Source: Pseudomonas sp. gcc21
GTDB lineage: Bacteria; Pseudomonadota; Gammaproteobacteria; Pseudomonadales; Pseudomonadaceae
DNA length: 64,000 nt
NCBI RefSeq assembly: GCF_012844345.1
Contig: NZ_CP051625.1
Span: 868,001-932,000 of the forward strand
Direction of reading: 5' to 3'
A model generated the notes under the pieces. That model worked only from the letters and a program-made list of their open reading frames with translations. It did not search any database and was not told where the DNA came from. Of this stretch, positions 23,075 to 31,913 are shown in pieces (position 1 is the first letter of the stretch; each line of letters begins with the position of its first letter). The position numbers and the translations under genes were made by a program.

Positions 23075-25109
23075 GACGCTGCTGGCGCCAATGGCCGCGC
23101 TGACTGCAACCAACAAACCGCAGCAGAGCTGGTACAGCCTCAAGGCCATCGCCAAAGGGCAAGCCGAAGTGCTGCTGTATGACGAGATCGGTATGTGGGG
23201 TATCACCGCGCAGCAGTTCGCCCGGGACCTCAAGGCTCTGGGTGACCTGTCACTGATCAGCCTGCGCATCCACTCACCCGGCGGCGACGTGTTCGAAGGC
23301 ACCGCCATTTACAACCTGCTGAAGAATCACCCGGCCAAGGTTGAAGCGCACATCGACGGCCTGGCCGCTTCGATGGCCTCCGTTATTGCCATGGCTGCCG
23401 ACACCATCTACATGCCCGAAAACGCCATGATGATGGTGCACAAGCCCTGGGGCATTCAGGGCGGCGATGCGGACGATATGCGCCGCTACGCCGAGCTGCT
23501 GGATAAAGTCGAAAGCACGCTGATTTCTGCCTACGTCACCAAAACAGGAAAACCCGAAGAAGACATCAAGGCCTTGCTCAAGAGCGAGACCTGGATGACT
23601 GGCCGTGAGGCCGTCGAGGCCGGCTTTGCCGACCAAATCACCGAGCCGCTGCAAGCGGCTGCACAACTGTCCTCAAAACGCATGCAGGAGTTTGACCACA
23701 TGCCCGAAGCTCTAAAAGCCCTGATGCAGCCCCGCGCGCAAGGTAACACTACGCCACCGGCTGCCACCCCAACCCCTGCTGCGCCTGTTGCGCCCGCTAC
23801 CCAGACGCCGGCCGCTGCCGCATCTGAGGCGGACATCAAGGCACGCCTGCAGGCACAGGAAACCACCCGCCGCGAAGGCATCACCGCCGCGTTCGGCGGG
23901 TTCGGCACCAGCCATGCAGAATTGCTCAACGCCTGCCTGCTCGACATGAACGTCACCGCAGATCAAGCCAAGGACAAGCTGCTGGCCAAGCTGGGCGAGA
24001 ACACCACGCCCTCCGAAGCGTCGACCAACCCGAACGTGATCATTCACGCGGGCAACGGCAACATCATCGGCGACTCGGTACGCAACGCGATCGAAGCACG
24101 CGCCATGATGGCCACCCTGGAGTCGGGCAACCAGTTCTCCGGCATGAGCCTTGGCGAGCTCGCACGCGCTTCGCTGAGCCACCGCGGAATCGGCATCGCC
24201 GGTATGGATCGCCTTGGCGTGGTAGGCCTGGCATTCACTCACTCCAGCTCGGATTTCGGCAATTTGCTGGCAGACGTGGCGCATAAAGCCATGCTGAAAG
24301 GCTTCCTGGAATCGGCAGAGACTTTCACAGAGTGGACTGCCAAGGGCACGCTGACCGACTTCCGCGCCTCCAAGCGCGTGGATCTGTCCACCTTCCCGAG
24401 CCTCGACGTAGTGCCGGAGGGTGCTGAATACAAGTACGGCACTGTGGGCGATACTGGCGAGCAGATCATGCTGGCCACCTACGGCAAGCTGTTCAGCATC
24501 ACTCGTCAGGCGGTCATCAATGACGACCTGTCTGCACTGACGCGGATTCCGCAACTGATGGGCCGCGCGGCCATCCGCACCGTGGGCGATCTGGTCTATG
24601 CAGTCCTGACCGGCAACCCACAGATGGCCGACGGCAAAACGCTGTTCCATGCTGACCACAAGAACCAGCTGGCGGCTGCTGCGCTGTCTATCGCCAACAT
24701 TGGCGCGGGCATGCAGAAGATGCGCACCCAGAAGGACGGCAAGGCGACTCTGGACATCCGTCCCAAGTACTTGCTGACTCCAGTGGCGCTGGAGCCGACC
24801 GCCATTGCGCTACTGGCTGCCGAGTTTGACCCGGCCCTGGCTGATGCCAAGGTGCCGAACCCGGTGCGCAGCAAGCTGCAGGTTATCTCTGACCCACGTC
24901 TGGATGACCACAGCCCGACCACCAGCTACATGACGGCGGACCAGTCCATGTACGACACCATCGAGGTGGCGTATCTGGACGGTAACGACAAGCCGTACCT
25001 GGAGCAGACGCAGGGCTTCACCGTCGACGGCGCAGCGTTCAAGGTGCGCATCGATGCCGGCGTGGCACCGTTGAGCCACCGCACCATGCTCAAGATGCCC
25101 GGCGCGTAA
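23055..25109 (+). CDS. ClpP-like prohead protease fused to major capsid protein
   Basis: The 684-residue protein joins two units. Residues about 25-210 are an S14/ClpP-like protease: IHSPGGDVFEG, DGLAASMASV (Ser106) and MMMVHKPWG (His129). A linker about 235-275 is Ala/Pro-rich. The C-terminal about 330-684 is a capsid fold with TDFRASKRVDLSTFPSLD and LFHADHKNQLAAAAL, similar to Mu gpT-type capsid proteins. Fusions of this kind are known in phages; the protease probably frees the capsid subunit from the linker or scaffold during maturation. Internal ATGs in the linker could give scaffold-like or capsid-only products. Ends 20 bases before a terminator. Confidence 0.92.
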   Translation: MRKLKSETLLAPMAALTATNKPQQSWYSLKAIAKGQAEVLLYDEIGMWGITAQQFARDLKALGDLSLISLRIHSPGGDVFEGTAIYNLLKNHPAKVEAHIDGLAASMASVIAMAADTIYMPENAMMMVHKPWGIQGGDADDMRRYAELLDKVESTLISAYVTKTGKPEEDIKALLKSETWMTGREAVEAGFADQITEPLQAAAQLSSKRMQEFDHMPEALKALMQPRAQGNTTPPAATPTPAAPVAPATQTPAAAASEADIKARLQAQETTRREGITAAFGGFGTSHAELLNACLLDMNVTADQAKDKLLAKLGENTTPSEASTNPNVIIHAGNGNIIGDSVRNAIEARAMMATLESGNQFSGMSLGELARASLSHRGIGIAGMDRLGVVGLAFTHSSSDFGNLLADVAHKAMLKGFLESAETFTEWTAKGTLTDFRASKRVDLSTFPSLDVVPEGAEYKYGTVGDTGEQIMLATYGKLFSITRQAVINDDLSALTRIPQLMGRAAIRTVGDLVYAVLTGNPQMADGKTLFHADHKNQLAAAALSIANIGAGMQKMRTQKDGKATLDIRPKYLLTPVALEPTAIALLAAEFDPALADAKVPNPVRSKLQVISDPRLDDHSPTTSYMTADQSMYDTIEVAYLDGNDKPYLEQTQGFTVDGAAFKVRIDAGVAPLSHRTMLKMPGA

Positions 25110-25128
25110 TAGCCGCTTGACCTGATCA

Positions 25129-25151
25129 AACCCCGCTCCGGCGGGGTTTTC
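25129..25151 (+). terminator. Terminator-like hairpin after capsid gene
   Basis: AACCCCGC (25129-25136) pairs with GCGGGGTT (25141-25148) with TCCG loop and a short T-run (TTTTCTGTTT). It could reduce transcription after the highly expressed capsid gene. The same stem recurs at 28102 and 31874. Confidence 0.75.
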
Positions 25152-25179
25152 TGTTTATGCCAATCGAGGAATTCCCCAC

Positions 25180-25494
25180 ATGGCCAAGAATTACAAGCAG
25201 GACGGCAGCGTCCTAACCATGACCGCACCCGCTGGCGGCGTAATGTCTGGCGGCATCTATGCCATCGGCGCGCTGGTAGTCGTTGCCGTTGCAACCGCAG
25301 CCGCTGGCGAATCCTTCGCCGCTCATACTGGTGGTGTCTGGTCCGTCTCAGCCGCAACCGGCCTCACAGCCGGCGCTGCTGTAGGCTTGCTGGAAGGTGA
25401 AGTAGTCGCAGCGTCAACCGAAGGCGCAATCGCCTGCGGCAAGCTGGTTACCGCCGAAGCCAACGGCACCGCTGATCTGTTGCTGAGCAACTGA
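25180..25494 (+). CDS. DUF2190-type capsid cement (decoration) protein
   Basis: The 104-residue protein starts AKNYKQDGSVLTMTAPAGGV, continues with SGGIYAIGALVVVAVATAAAGE and FAAHTGGVWSVSAATG, and ends in the EGAIACGKLVTAEANGTADL-like strand set. This is the DUF2190 pattern, capsid decoration proteins that bind the outside of expanded heads. Position after the capsid gene fits lambda gpD order. Confidence 0.85.
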   Translation: MAKNYKQDGSVLTMTAPAGGVMSGGIYAIGALVVVAVATAAAGESFAAHTGGVWSVSAATGLTAGAAVGLLEGEVVAASTEGAIACGKLVTAEANGTADLLLSN

Positions 25495-25811
25495 TGCGCC
25501 CCCGCTTCGGTCGCGCCCTAGAGCGCCTGCACCGCGTCGGCAGCACACAGCTGGCCGATTCGGCTGGCACTTACGTTGACCGAAACGGGACCGTTCTGGC
25601 TGAGCAGCTGGCGCTGATGGTGGACCGGGACGTAGAGCGGATCGATATGGCCAGCGGCATGGTAGACCGTGCCGTGACCATCACCGTTCTGCGCAGCCTG
25701 GTGCAGCCATTGGACCGCAAGGGCGGCTTTATCGTGGATGGGGCAACACTGCACATCGACGGCATCGCCGCTGACGATGGCCACATGATCACCTTCTACG
25801 TCGTGCCATAG
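25494..25811 (+). CDS. Putative head-tail connector protein (gpFII-like position)
   Basis: The 105-residue protein is a small alpha-beta protein with a C-terminal beta region (GGFIVDGATLHIDGIAADDG, TFYVVP). It begins one base after the start of the previous stop (TGATG). By position between decoration and tail completion proteins it should be a head-tail joining protein; the sequence alone is not decisive. Confidence 0.6.
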   Translation: MRPRFGRALERLHRVGSTQLADSAGTYVDRNGTVLAEQLALMVDRDVERIDMASGMVDRAVTITVLRSLVQPLDRKGGFIVDGATLHIDGIAADDGHMITFYVVP

Positions 25812-25821
25812 GTGCCCTGAC

Positions 25822-26259
25822 ATGCCCACCGACATGCAACACCAGATCATCACCGACATTCTCGACCGCCTTGCAGCCGTGCCAGACTTTGGCGCGCTGG
25901 TGGAAGAGGACAACGTGATGCGCATCATCGATGCCGATGATACCTCGCTGCCTGATCGCTTCATTATTGTGCAGCCGGGCATTACCGAAGAGATCGAGCG
26001 GGCAGGGCAAGGGAGTGTTCGCGAGCGTCTGACGCTCAACATCACGCCCATCACCCGTACCCGGCATGCCGGCACGGCATTGCGTGGCGCGCGGCTGGCG
26101 ATCAAGTGCGCGCTGGCAGGCGTCAGTGCCGGCATCCGGATCAGCGGTGTACAGACCGCAGCCTTTCAGCCGGAAACCCCCATGCTGGCCGGCCCCGGTC
26201 AGCGCTGGTCCGCGCACGTCATGCCCCTGCAGATCACCTACATCCAACCCCTTAAATAA
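25822..26259 (+). CDS. Putative tail terminator / tail completion protein (gpU-like position)
   Basis: The 145-residue product has MQHQIITDILDRLAAVPDFG, RFIIVQPGITEEIERAGQGS, RLTLNITPITRTRHAGTALR and a final SAHVMPLQITYIQP. The I-x-x-I-L-D-R-L-A helix and terminal beta strand resemble tail-terminator proteins that cap the tail tube. Position before the tube gene supports this. Confidence 0.6.
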   Translation: MPTDMQHQIITDILDRLAAVPDFGALVEEDNVMRIIDADDTSLPDRFIIVQPGITEEIERAGQGSVRERLTLNITPITRTRHAGTALRGARLAIKCALAGVSAGIRISGVQTAAFQPETPMLAGPGQRWSAHVMPLQITYIQPLK

Positions 26260-26271
26260 CCGGAGGCAGTC

Positions 26272-26460
26272 ATGCCTAAACACAACGTAACCCAGGCGTT
26301 CAACTACGCCGCGGGCGGCACCACTGTGCACTACAAAAAGGGCGTGCAAGACCTGTCACCGGGTGCCGTCACTTTTGCCCAGGCCCACGGCTTTATCGCC
26401 AAGCCCAAGGCCGACAAACCCGCTGCCGAGCCTGCGCCGGCTGAAGCTAAAAGCAAGTAA
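26272..26460 (+). CDS. Small phage structural-region protein (62 aa)
   Basis: The protein has a short beta-rich N-terminal part (VTQAFNYAAGGTTVHYKKGV) and a Lys/Ala/Pro-rich tail. GGAGG precedes the ATG by 6 bases. Similar small proteins precede tail-tube genes in other siphoviruses. Function unknown. Confidence 0.6.
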   Translation: MPKHNVTQAFNYAAGGTTVHYKKGVQDLSPGAVTFAQAHGFIAKPKADKPAAEPAPAEAKSK

Positions 26461-26474
26461 AGGAGCTGCCACCC

Positions 26475-27233
26475 ATGGCACAGATCGACCGTTCGTTTGT
26501 CGGTGAGGGCACCATCTACGCCCGCACCTATCAATCCCAGGCTGCACTGCTGGATATCGGCAACTGCGACACCTTCAGCGTTTCGTACGCCACCAACCGC
26601 ACCACATTGCCGAACTACCGGGGCGGTGGCGGTAACCGCAACGTGCGCGAAAGCGTGACCGATGTCACCGCGACTATCGGCATGTATGACCTCACACCCA
26701 CCAACCTGGCCCGCGTCGTGCGCGGTACCATTCAGGTTACCGAAGCAGCCGCCATCACTGACGAGCCGCTGGTGTGTGAAGGCATCGCCGGCGAGCTGAT
26801 CCCCTTCGCCACGCTGCCCGATACTGACGAGACCGTCACCATCAATGCAGTGGGTGATCCTGTCGTGCCATTGGTTGCCGGCGTGGACTATCAGCTGGTG
26901 CCCCACGGCATCATCGTCAAGGATGCCAGCAAGTTCACTCCTGCAGGCGTAACGGCCAGCTACACCCCGTTGCCCGCCAGCGTGGTGCAGATGCTCACAG
27001 CCGGACAGGTAGAGCTGGAAATCTACGTAGCCGGCCTCAACGACGCGCAAAGCGGGGAGCCCTTCAGCGTCCGCGCCCGCCGCGCCAAGTTCGGCCTGAT
27101 CTCCGAGCTGCCGGTATTCGGTACCGAGTACCTGCGCCTCGAAGCACCCGTCGAACTGCTGGCCGATGACCTGGTCACTGACCCGGGCATCAGTAAGTTC
27201 TGCGCCATGGAGCTTGTGCACAAAGGCAGTTAA
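26475..27233 (+). CDS. Major tail tube protein (putative)
   Basis: The 252-residue protein has IDRSFVGEGTIYARTYQSQA, SVSYATNRTTLPNYRGGGGN, VTDVTATIGMYDLTPTNLAR and the closing FGTEYLRLEAPVELLADDL. Tail tube proteins of this type share N-terminal beta strands, a Gly-rich hairpin loop and an A-x-I-x-G strand order. Gene order (terminator, tube, tape measure) agrees. No Ig-like C-terminal extension is seen. No tail-assembly chaperone gene follows it, which is unusual. Confidence 0.7.
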   Translation: MAQIDRSFVGEGTIYARTYQSQAALLDIGNCDTFSVSYATNRTTLPNYRGGGGNRNVRESVTDVTATIGMYDLTPTNLARVVRGTIQVTEAAAITDEPLVCEGIAGELIPFATLPDTDETVTINAVGDPVVPLVAGVDYQLVPHGIIVKDASKFTPAGVTASYTPLPASVVQMLTAGQVELEIYVAGLNDAQSGEPFSVRARRAKFGLISELPVFGTEYLRLEAPVELLADDLVTDPGISKFCAMELVHKGS

Positions 27234-27289
27234 TCTGGCGCTGTGCCAGTAGGCAGGTTATGGTTCCCTTGCATGGACAGGAGGGAGCC

Positions 27290-27604
27290 ATGATTCCACT
27301 ACTTCGAAAGCTGAGCATTTCCCTGGCCACCGTATGCATCGGTCTGGCCTCGCAAGCTGCAGCAGCGCAAGACGCAGGCTGTATTAACTACAGCAGCTCT
27401 GACATTCGTACCTTTCAGATCAAACAGATCATCAAGGTGGGAATGAAAGCAGCGGACGTCCAGCGAGTGTGGGGCGAGCCCACAAAGATCCGTCAGCGCT
27501 ACCCAGGTGGCGATGAATGGGAATACTGGAATCCAGCAGGAGACCAGGTAGTGACGTTTGGTCAGCACGGGTGTGTGACTGGCTGGTATATAGCAAGGGA
27601 ATGA
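27290..27604 (+). CDS. Secreted protein with BamE/SmpA-like motif
   Basis: ATG 27290 opens 104 residues with signal peptide (LSISLATVCIGLASQAAAAQ). The mature part has IIKVGMKAADVQRVWGEPTK and GGDEWEYWNPAGD, a BamE/SmpA-like G-M-x-x-x-x-V-x-x-x-W-G-x-P pattern, then HGCVTGWY. The next gene shares the same pattern, so they are paralogues. GGAG lies before the ATG. Placed between tail tube and tape measure, it is not an obvious morphogenesis protein and may be a moron exported to the periplasm. Confidence 0.7.
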   Translation: MIPLLRKLSISLATVCIGLASQAAAAQDAGCINYSSSDIRTFQIKQIIKVGMKAADVQRVWGEPTKIRQRYPGGDEWEYWNPAGDQVVTFGQHGCVTGWYIARE

Positions 27605-28083
27605 TGAAGATGCTTCGAATTGCGGCGGTCGCTTTAGTGTTTTTCAGCAGCGGTGTTACGTCTCAGACAGTGTTTCGTTGCGAAGGACCAAACGGGCAAA
27701 CCATATTTAGTCAGCAGGCGTGTCCTGACGGATCTGTTGGCGGCAAGTTATCTGTCAGGAATGATCCTCCAAGCGGAGGAAGCGATTATGTACCGTGGGC
27801 CGATACGACCCGCTCGTCTGAGCAGGCGAAGCATCAGCTAAAAGATCGGGCTGCGGTTACGGTTGTCGGTGGAGGAAACGGCTGCAGCGCCGTAAGCGAT
27901 CAGACAGTTAGAACAGCGATCGTTAAGAAACAGATTTTCCCAGGCATGACAACCGATCAGGCAATCCGGTCGTGGGGCAAGCCTGTGAAAATCAATCGCA
28001 GTTCACATGGGGCAGACCAGTGGGTTTATCCTGGCCATCAATATCTATACGTTGAAGATGGCTGTGTAACCTCCTGGAATTAG
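27601..28083 (+). CDS. Secreted DUF4124-type protein with BamE-like C-terminus
   Basis: ATG 27601 overlaps the previous stop (ATGA). The 160-residue product has a signal peptide (MLRIAAVALVFFSSGVTSQ), an N-terminal DUF4124-like domain (TVFRCEGPNGQTIFSQQACP) and a C-terminal BamE-like segment (KQIFPGMTTDQAIRSWGKPV, ending EDGCVTSWN). The C-terminal half parallels the upstream protein. Its terminator follows at 28102. Base composition is a little lower in GC than flanking structural genes. Role unknown, likely periplasmic. Confidence 0.72.
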   Translation: MMKMLRIAAVALVFFSSGVTSQTVFRCEGPNGQTIFSQQACPDGSVGGKLSVRNDPPSGGSDYVPWADTTRSSEQAKHQLKDRAAVTVVGGGNGCSAVSDQTVRTAIVKKQIFPGMTTDQAIRSWGKPVKINRSSHGADQWVYPGHQYLYVEDGCVTSWN

Positions 28084-28101
28084 CATTCATGTGATTCAAC
28101 C

Positions 28102-28126
28102 AACCTCGCTCCGGCGGGGTTTTTTA
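28102..28126 (+). terminator. Terminator-like hairpin
   Basis: AACCTCGC (28102-28109) pairs with GCGGGGTT (28114-28121) with a loop of 4, followed by TTTTTATT. It ends the two-gene secreted cassette and repeats the stem seen at 25129. Confidence 0.75.
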
Positions 28127-28144
28127 TTGCCTGGAGTTCTTCGA

Positions 28145-31100
28145 ATGTCCATTAAAGACCGCCTGATTCAGTTTGTTCTACGCGGCAAGGACGAGCTGTC
28201 GCCCGAGGCGAAGAAGGCGGCAGAGGCCCTGCAAAAGGTCAGCGCCGAAGGCAAGGAGCTGACTGCAGCGTTGGACAACGCCAAAGGTGCGCAGGGGCTT
28301 GCGCTAGGGCTGAAGAACACCAGCGCCGCTGCCGAGCGGGCACAGACCACCCTTGACCGCACCGAAAAGCGCATCACCTCGTTGCAGGATGAGCTGGAAA
28401 AGAACCCTGCCAGCAAAGGCCTGACCGTATCGCTGCGCAGCGCAGAACGTGAAGCCGCAAAAGCTGCGCGTGAGCTGGACCGCCTGACCGCTCAGACCAA
28501 GGAGATGGAAGCGGCTGCGCAGGCCGCAGGCATAGACACCCGCAACCTGTCCGAAGAAGAGAAGCGCCTGGCCGCCGAAGTCGACAGGGCCAAGACCGCC
28601 GTAACCGGCAACACCAAGCAGCTCCGCGAACTGGAACGCCAGCAGCGTGCGGCTGGCCGCGCCGCTGCCGAGCACAAGACCCGCGTTGACTCCGCCAAGG
28701 AGGCGATGAATTCAGCCGGCAAGCGCGTGCTGGGTTTCGCTGCTGCCTATGTATCGCTGAACGCTGCCATGCGCCTGGTGCAGGGCGGGCTGAACCTGGT
28801 GCGTGACGGCATCCGCTCGATGCTTGAAACCGGCAGCGACTTCGAGCAGATGCAGTTGCGCATCACCGGCCTGATGGGCTCGGTCGCAGAGGGCGAGAAG
28901 GCCACGGCATGGATCAGTGACTTCGCCAAGCAGACCGGCCAGCTGATCCCGGATGTAACCGAAGCCTTCGCCTTGCTCAAGGCGTACGGCCTCGACCCCA
29001 TGGACGGCAGCCTGCAAGCCATTACGGATAAATCCGTACAGCTTGGCGGCGGCATGGAGCGCCTGCAGGGCATTACCGGCGCGCTCGGTCAGATGTGGGC
29101 CAAGGAAAAGATTCAGCAGGAAGAGGTGCTGCAGCTCACCGAACGCGGTGTGGTCGTCTGGCCGTTGCTGGAAAAGGCCATGGGCAAAACCACCGCTCAG
29201 CTGCAGGACATGGCAGCCAAGGGCTTGCTGGGCCGCGATGCCGTCAAGCTGCTGATTGACGAGATCGGCCGCACGGCTGATGGCGCAGCCGCTGCGGGGC
29301 TGGAAACGCTCACCGGCAAAATGAACCTGCTGCGCAACAGCGCCGCTGAATTCCTTGACCGCATTGCTGATTCCGGCGCCATGGATGAGGTCAAGGAGCG
29401 TATGACCGGTCTTGCCGATCAGATCGATCGCATGGATCAGGACGGCACGCTGGACAACCTGGCACAGGCGCTGAGCAATGCGTTTGTGCAGGGCATTGAG
29501 AAAGTCGAAGAGTTTGCCAAGGAACTGGGGGCGGTCGATTTCAAACAGCTGTCAGACGACAGTGCAGCCTGGCTGAATCAGTTCGGCACCAAGATCGACG
29601 AAACCCGCACCAGGGTGCAATTGTTCGTCGCCCCGTTCCGCACCCTGTTCAACGGCCTGACGGCTGGGATATCGGGCATCGGCGCTGCCTTCACCGGCAC
29701 CATGGGGCTGATGCTTGGCGCAGTCGAAGCCGTCTCCGCCAAGATCCCGGACTTGCTTGGCGGCGAGAAGATTCACGCGAGCGTGAAGAGCGCCCGCGAA
29801 GCGTTGAACGGTATGCGCGATGGGTTCGTAGCGCAGATCGAGCAAGATGGCCAGGACATCCGCAACGCCTGGGATATCACAGCCGATCACCAGAAGAAGA
29901 CCAGCAAAGCTGGCGCCGACGCCGCGAAGGATGCGGAACAGGAAAAACTGGCCGCAGCAGAAGCGACCGCCGCCAAGGTTGAAGAGCTCAACGCACGCTT
30001 CGCCAAAAGCGCAGTAGACGCTGCCGCTACCGGCAAGGCCGCGATTGTCGACATGGCTAACGCCATGAAGCTGATCGATGCCGCGGAAACGGTCGACCAG
30101 CTCGACGGCCTGAAAGATGCCCTGCACAAAGCCTACCGCGACGGCACCATCAGTCAGGAGGAATACAACACTGGCTTGATCCTAACCAACGACCGCATCA
30201 AGAAGCTTGGCACTTCATCGACCGCCGCCAACGTCGGTATCAATGAACTGGTTAAAAGCCTTGAAAGCTTCGCTGATGTGCAGAATGCGATTGGTACCGC
30301 GCAGACAGATGTTGATATCACCAAGCTGAGCTCTGCCATCCGCAAGATGTACGGCGACGGCAAGCTGACCGCCGATGAATACAAGCAGGCCCTGGCGGAG
30401 CTGGAAAAGCAGAAGGCCGAAGTCAAGAAGGCGACCGACGAGCATGGCAAGTCCGAGCGTTCACTGGCTGGCCAGATCGACTACGTCACCAAGGCGCTGA
30501 ACGAAAAGAAGGCCGCCGAGCAACAGGCGGCGAGCGAGGCCAGCGCGGCTGCCGCCGAACGCGCACAGGAAATGAACGCCTGGGGCGGCTACGTCGATTC
30601 AGTCATGACCGCAGCCCGCGAACCGCTGGCCGCGCTCAGCAAGCAAGCGCTGGCCGCGTTCGACTCGATGAACGATATCAGCAATGCGGATATGACCATC
30701 GACACCAGCGGCGTCGAGGCCACCCGCGAATCACTCAAGCATCTGGACGAAGCCATGGGCGAGACCCAGCGCGAGCTGGCCAACGTCATGCGCGGGCCGT
30801 GGGCCAAGTGGGCATCGGAGAACATCAGCCAGAGCCAGCAGATCCGCAAGGAATACCTGAAACAGAAACTGTCCCTGCAGGAGCTGATGGAGCGCTACGA
30901 AAGCGGCGCAACCAGCCTTGCTGGCTTCCGCACTCAGGCAATGTCGTTGAAAGGCAGTCTCGACCTGCTCGACCAGTCCGACCTGGGACAGCTTGATAGC
31001 GCCATCGCCAGCGCCGAACAGCGCATGAAGTCCTTGGGCGACAGTACGCGCAGCACCGTGGACAGTTTGCGCGATGAACTGGACAAGCTGCGCGGCAATG

Positions 31101-31453
31101 AAGAAGCGATCGAGCGCCGCCGCATGGCCAGCCGCCGGCGTGACCTGCAGGCCCAACTGGCCGAAGCCCGCGCCGCTGGGGACGGTAGCGCAGCATCCAA
31201 TATCAACGAAGCCTTGGTCCTGCTCAGATCCGTTGAATCGGAAACCGCGCGCGTACGGGAGCAGGAAGCCAGACAGAACCGACGCGAACCCACACAGGCC
31301 ACAGCGCCCGGCACCACAGCACCCACACCGGCACCCGCCACCATCATCCGCCTGGAGACAGCGCGGGGCAGTGCGGTCGATGTGAGCGTGCCGCCCGGGC
31401 AGGAAGACCAGCTGCTGAGCATTCTTGAACAATCCGGACTGAGGACCATTTGA
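28145..31453 (+). CDS. Tail tape measure protein
   Basis: ATG 28145 with GGAG 10 bases upstream gives 1102 residues. The N-terminus is long coiled coil (KKAAEALQKVSAEGKELTAA, TLDRTEKRITSLQDELEKN, EEKRLAAEVDRAKTAV), followed by a hydrophobic domain around 210-250 and 530-560 (FNGLTAGISGIGAAFTGTMG) and more coiled coil. These are typical tape-measure features. By the usual 1.5 angstrom per residue relation the tail would be about 165 nm. The C-terminal residues (VSVPPGQEDQLLSILEQSGL) contain the tail-tip binding end. Confidence 0.93.
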   Translation: MSIKDRLIQFVLRGKDELSPEAKKAAEALQKVSAEGKELTAALDNAKGAQGLALGLKNTSAAAERAQTTLDRTEKRITSLQDELEKNPASKGLTVSLRSAEREAAKAARELDRLTAQTKEMEAAAQAAGIDTRNLSEEEKRLAAEVDRAKTAVTGNTKQLRELERQQRAAGRAAAEHKTRVDSAKEAMNSAGKRVLGFAAAYVSLNAAMRLVQGGLNLVRDGIRSMLETGSDFEQMQLRITGLMGSVAEGEKATAWISDFAKQTGQLIPDVTEAFALLKAYGLDPMDGSLQAITDKSVQLGGGMERLQGITGALGQMWAKEKIQQEEVLQLTERGVVVWPLLEKAMGKTTAQLQDMAAKGLLGRDAVKLLIDEIGRTADGAAAAGLETLTGKMNLLRNSAAEFLDRIADSGAMDEVKERMTGLADQIDRMDQDGTLDNLAQALSNAFVQGIEKVEEFAKELGAVDFKQLSDDSAAWLNQFGTKIDETRTRVQLFVAPFRTLFNGLTAGISGIGAAFTGTMGLMLGAVEAVSAKIPDLLGGEKIHASVKSAREALNGMRDGFVAQIEQDGQDIRNAWDITADHQKKTSKAGADAAKDAEQEKLAAAEATAAKVEELNARFAKSAVDAAATGKAAIVDMANAMKLIDAAETVDQLDGLKDALHKAYRDGTISQEEYNTGLILTNDRIKKLGTSSTAANVGINELVKSLESFADVQNAIGTAQTDVDITKLSSAIRKMYGDGKLTADEYKQALAELEKQKAEVKKATDEHGKSERSLAGQIDYVTKALNEKKAAEQQAASEASAAAAERAQEMNAWGGYVDSVMTAAREPLAALSKQALAAFDSMNDISNADMTIDTSGVEATRESLKHLDEAMGETQRELANVMRGPWAKWASENISQSQQIRKEYLKQKLSLQELMERYESGATSLAGFRTQAMSLKGSLDLLDQSDLGQLDSAIASAEQRMKSLGDSTRSTVDSLRDELDKLRGNEEAIERRRMASRRRDLQAQLAEARAAGDGSAASNINEALVLLRSVESETARVREQEARQNRREPTQATAPGTTAPTPAPATIIRLETARGSAVDVSVPPGQEDQLLSILEQSGLRTI

Positions 31454-31872
31454 TGTACATCACCCTGGACGATGTGCAGCTGGACGATCAACTGCAGTGG
31501 GTCAACGAGTTCGACCATGACGCGGTGGCGCAGACACAGGAGCGCTCCATCACCGGGGCGCTGCTGGTGCAGCACGGCGTGAAGCTGCACGGCAGAGAGA
31601 TTGAGCTGCGCAGCAATGGCGGCGTCTGGACGCCCCTGTCAGTGGTTCGCCAGCTGGAGGCCATGCGCGACGAGCCGGGACGGATCATGCAGCTGACCCT
31701 GGCAGACGGCAGGCAGTTTCACGTGATCTTCAATCGCAGCAACGGCGCACCGCTGACAGCTGAGCCCCTGTTCCGCGAAGCGTACCCAACGCCCGACAGC
31801 GATTACCTGATCAATCTGCGACTGCTCACCGTGGCCCCGCCGCCCGAGCCCGAGCCCGACCCAGAACCCTGA
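31453..31872 (+). CDS. Minor tail protein (gpM-like position)
   Basis: ATG 31453 overlaps the tape-measure stop (TGATG). The 139-residue protein has YITLDDVQLDDQLQWVNEFD, GREIELRSNGGVWTPLSVV and FREAYPTPDSDYLINLRLLTV, ending in Pro/Glu repeats. It is a beta-rich tail protein just after the tape measure, where lambda has gpM, but it is not a close homologue by eye. Confidence 0.65.
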   Translation: MYITLDDVQLDDQLQWVNEFDHDAVAQTQERSITGALLVQHGVKLHGREIELRSNGGVWTPLSVVRQLEAMRDEPGRIMQLTLADGRQFHVIFNRSNGAPLTAEPLFREAYPTPDSDYLINLRLLTVAPPPEPEPDPEP

Positions 31873-31873
31873 G

Positions 31874-31898
31874 CCCCGCCACCGAGCGGGGTTTTTAA
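31874..31898 (+). terminator. Terminator-like hairpin
   Basis: CCCCGC (31874-31879) pairs with GCGGGG (31886-31891), followed by TTTTTAATG. It is the third copy of this GC stem in the late operon. Confidence 0.65.
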
Positions 31899-31913
31899 TG
31901 CCGGAGAGATTGC

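Noticed and set aside
23712..24659. Minus-strand frame of 315 codons inside the capsid gene
   Set aside because: Shadow of the protease-capsid fusion gene.
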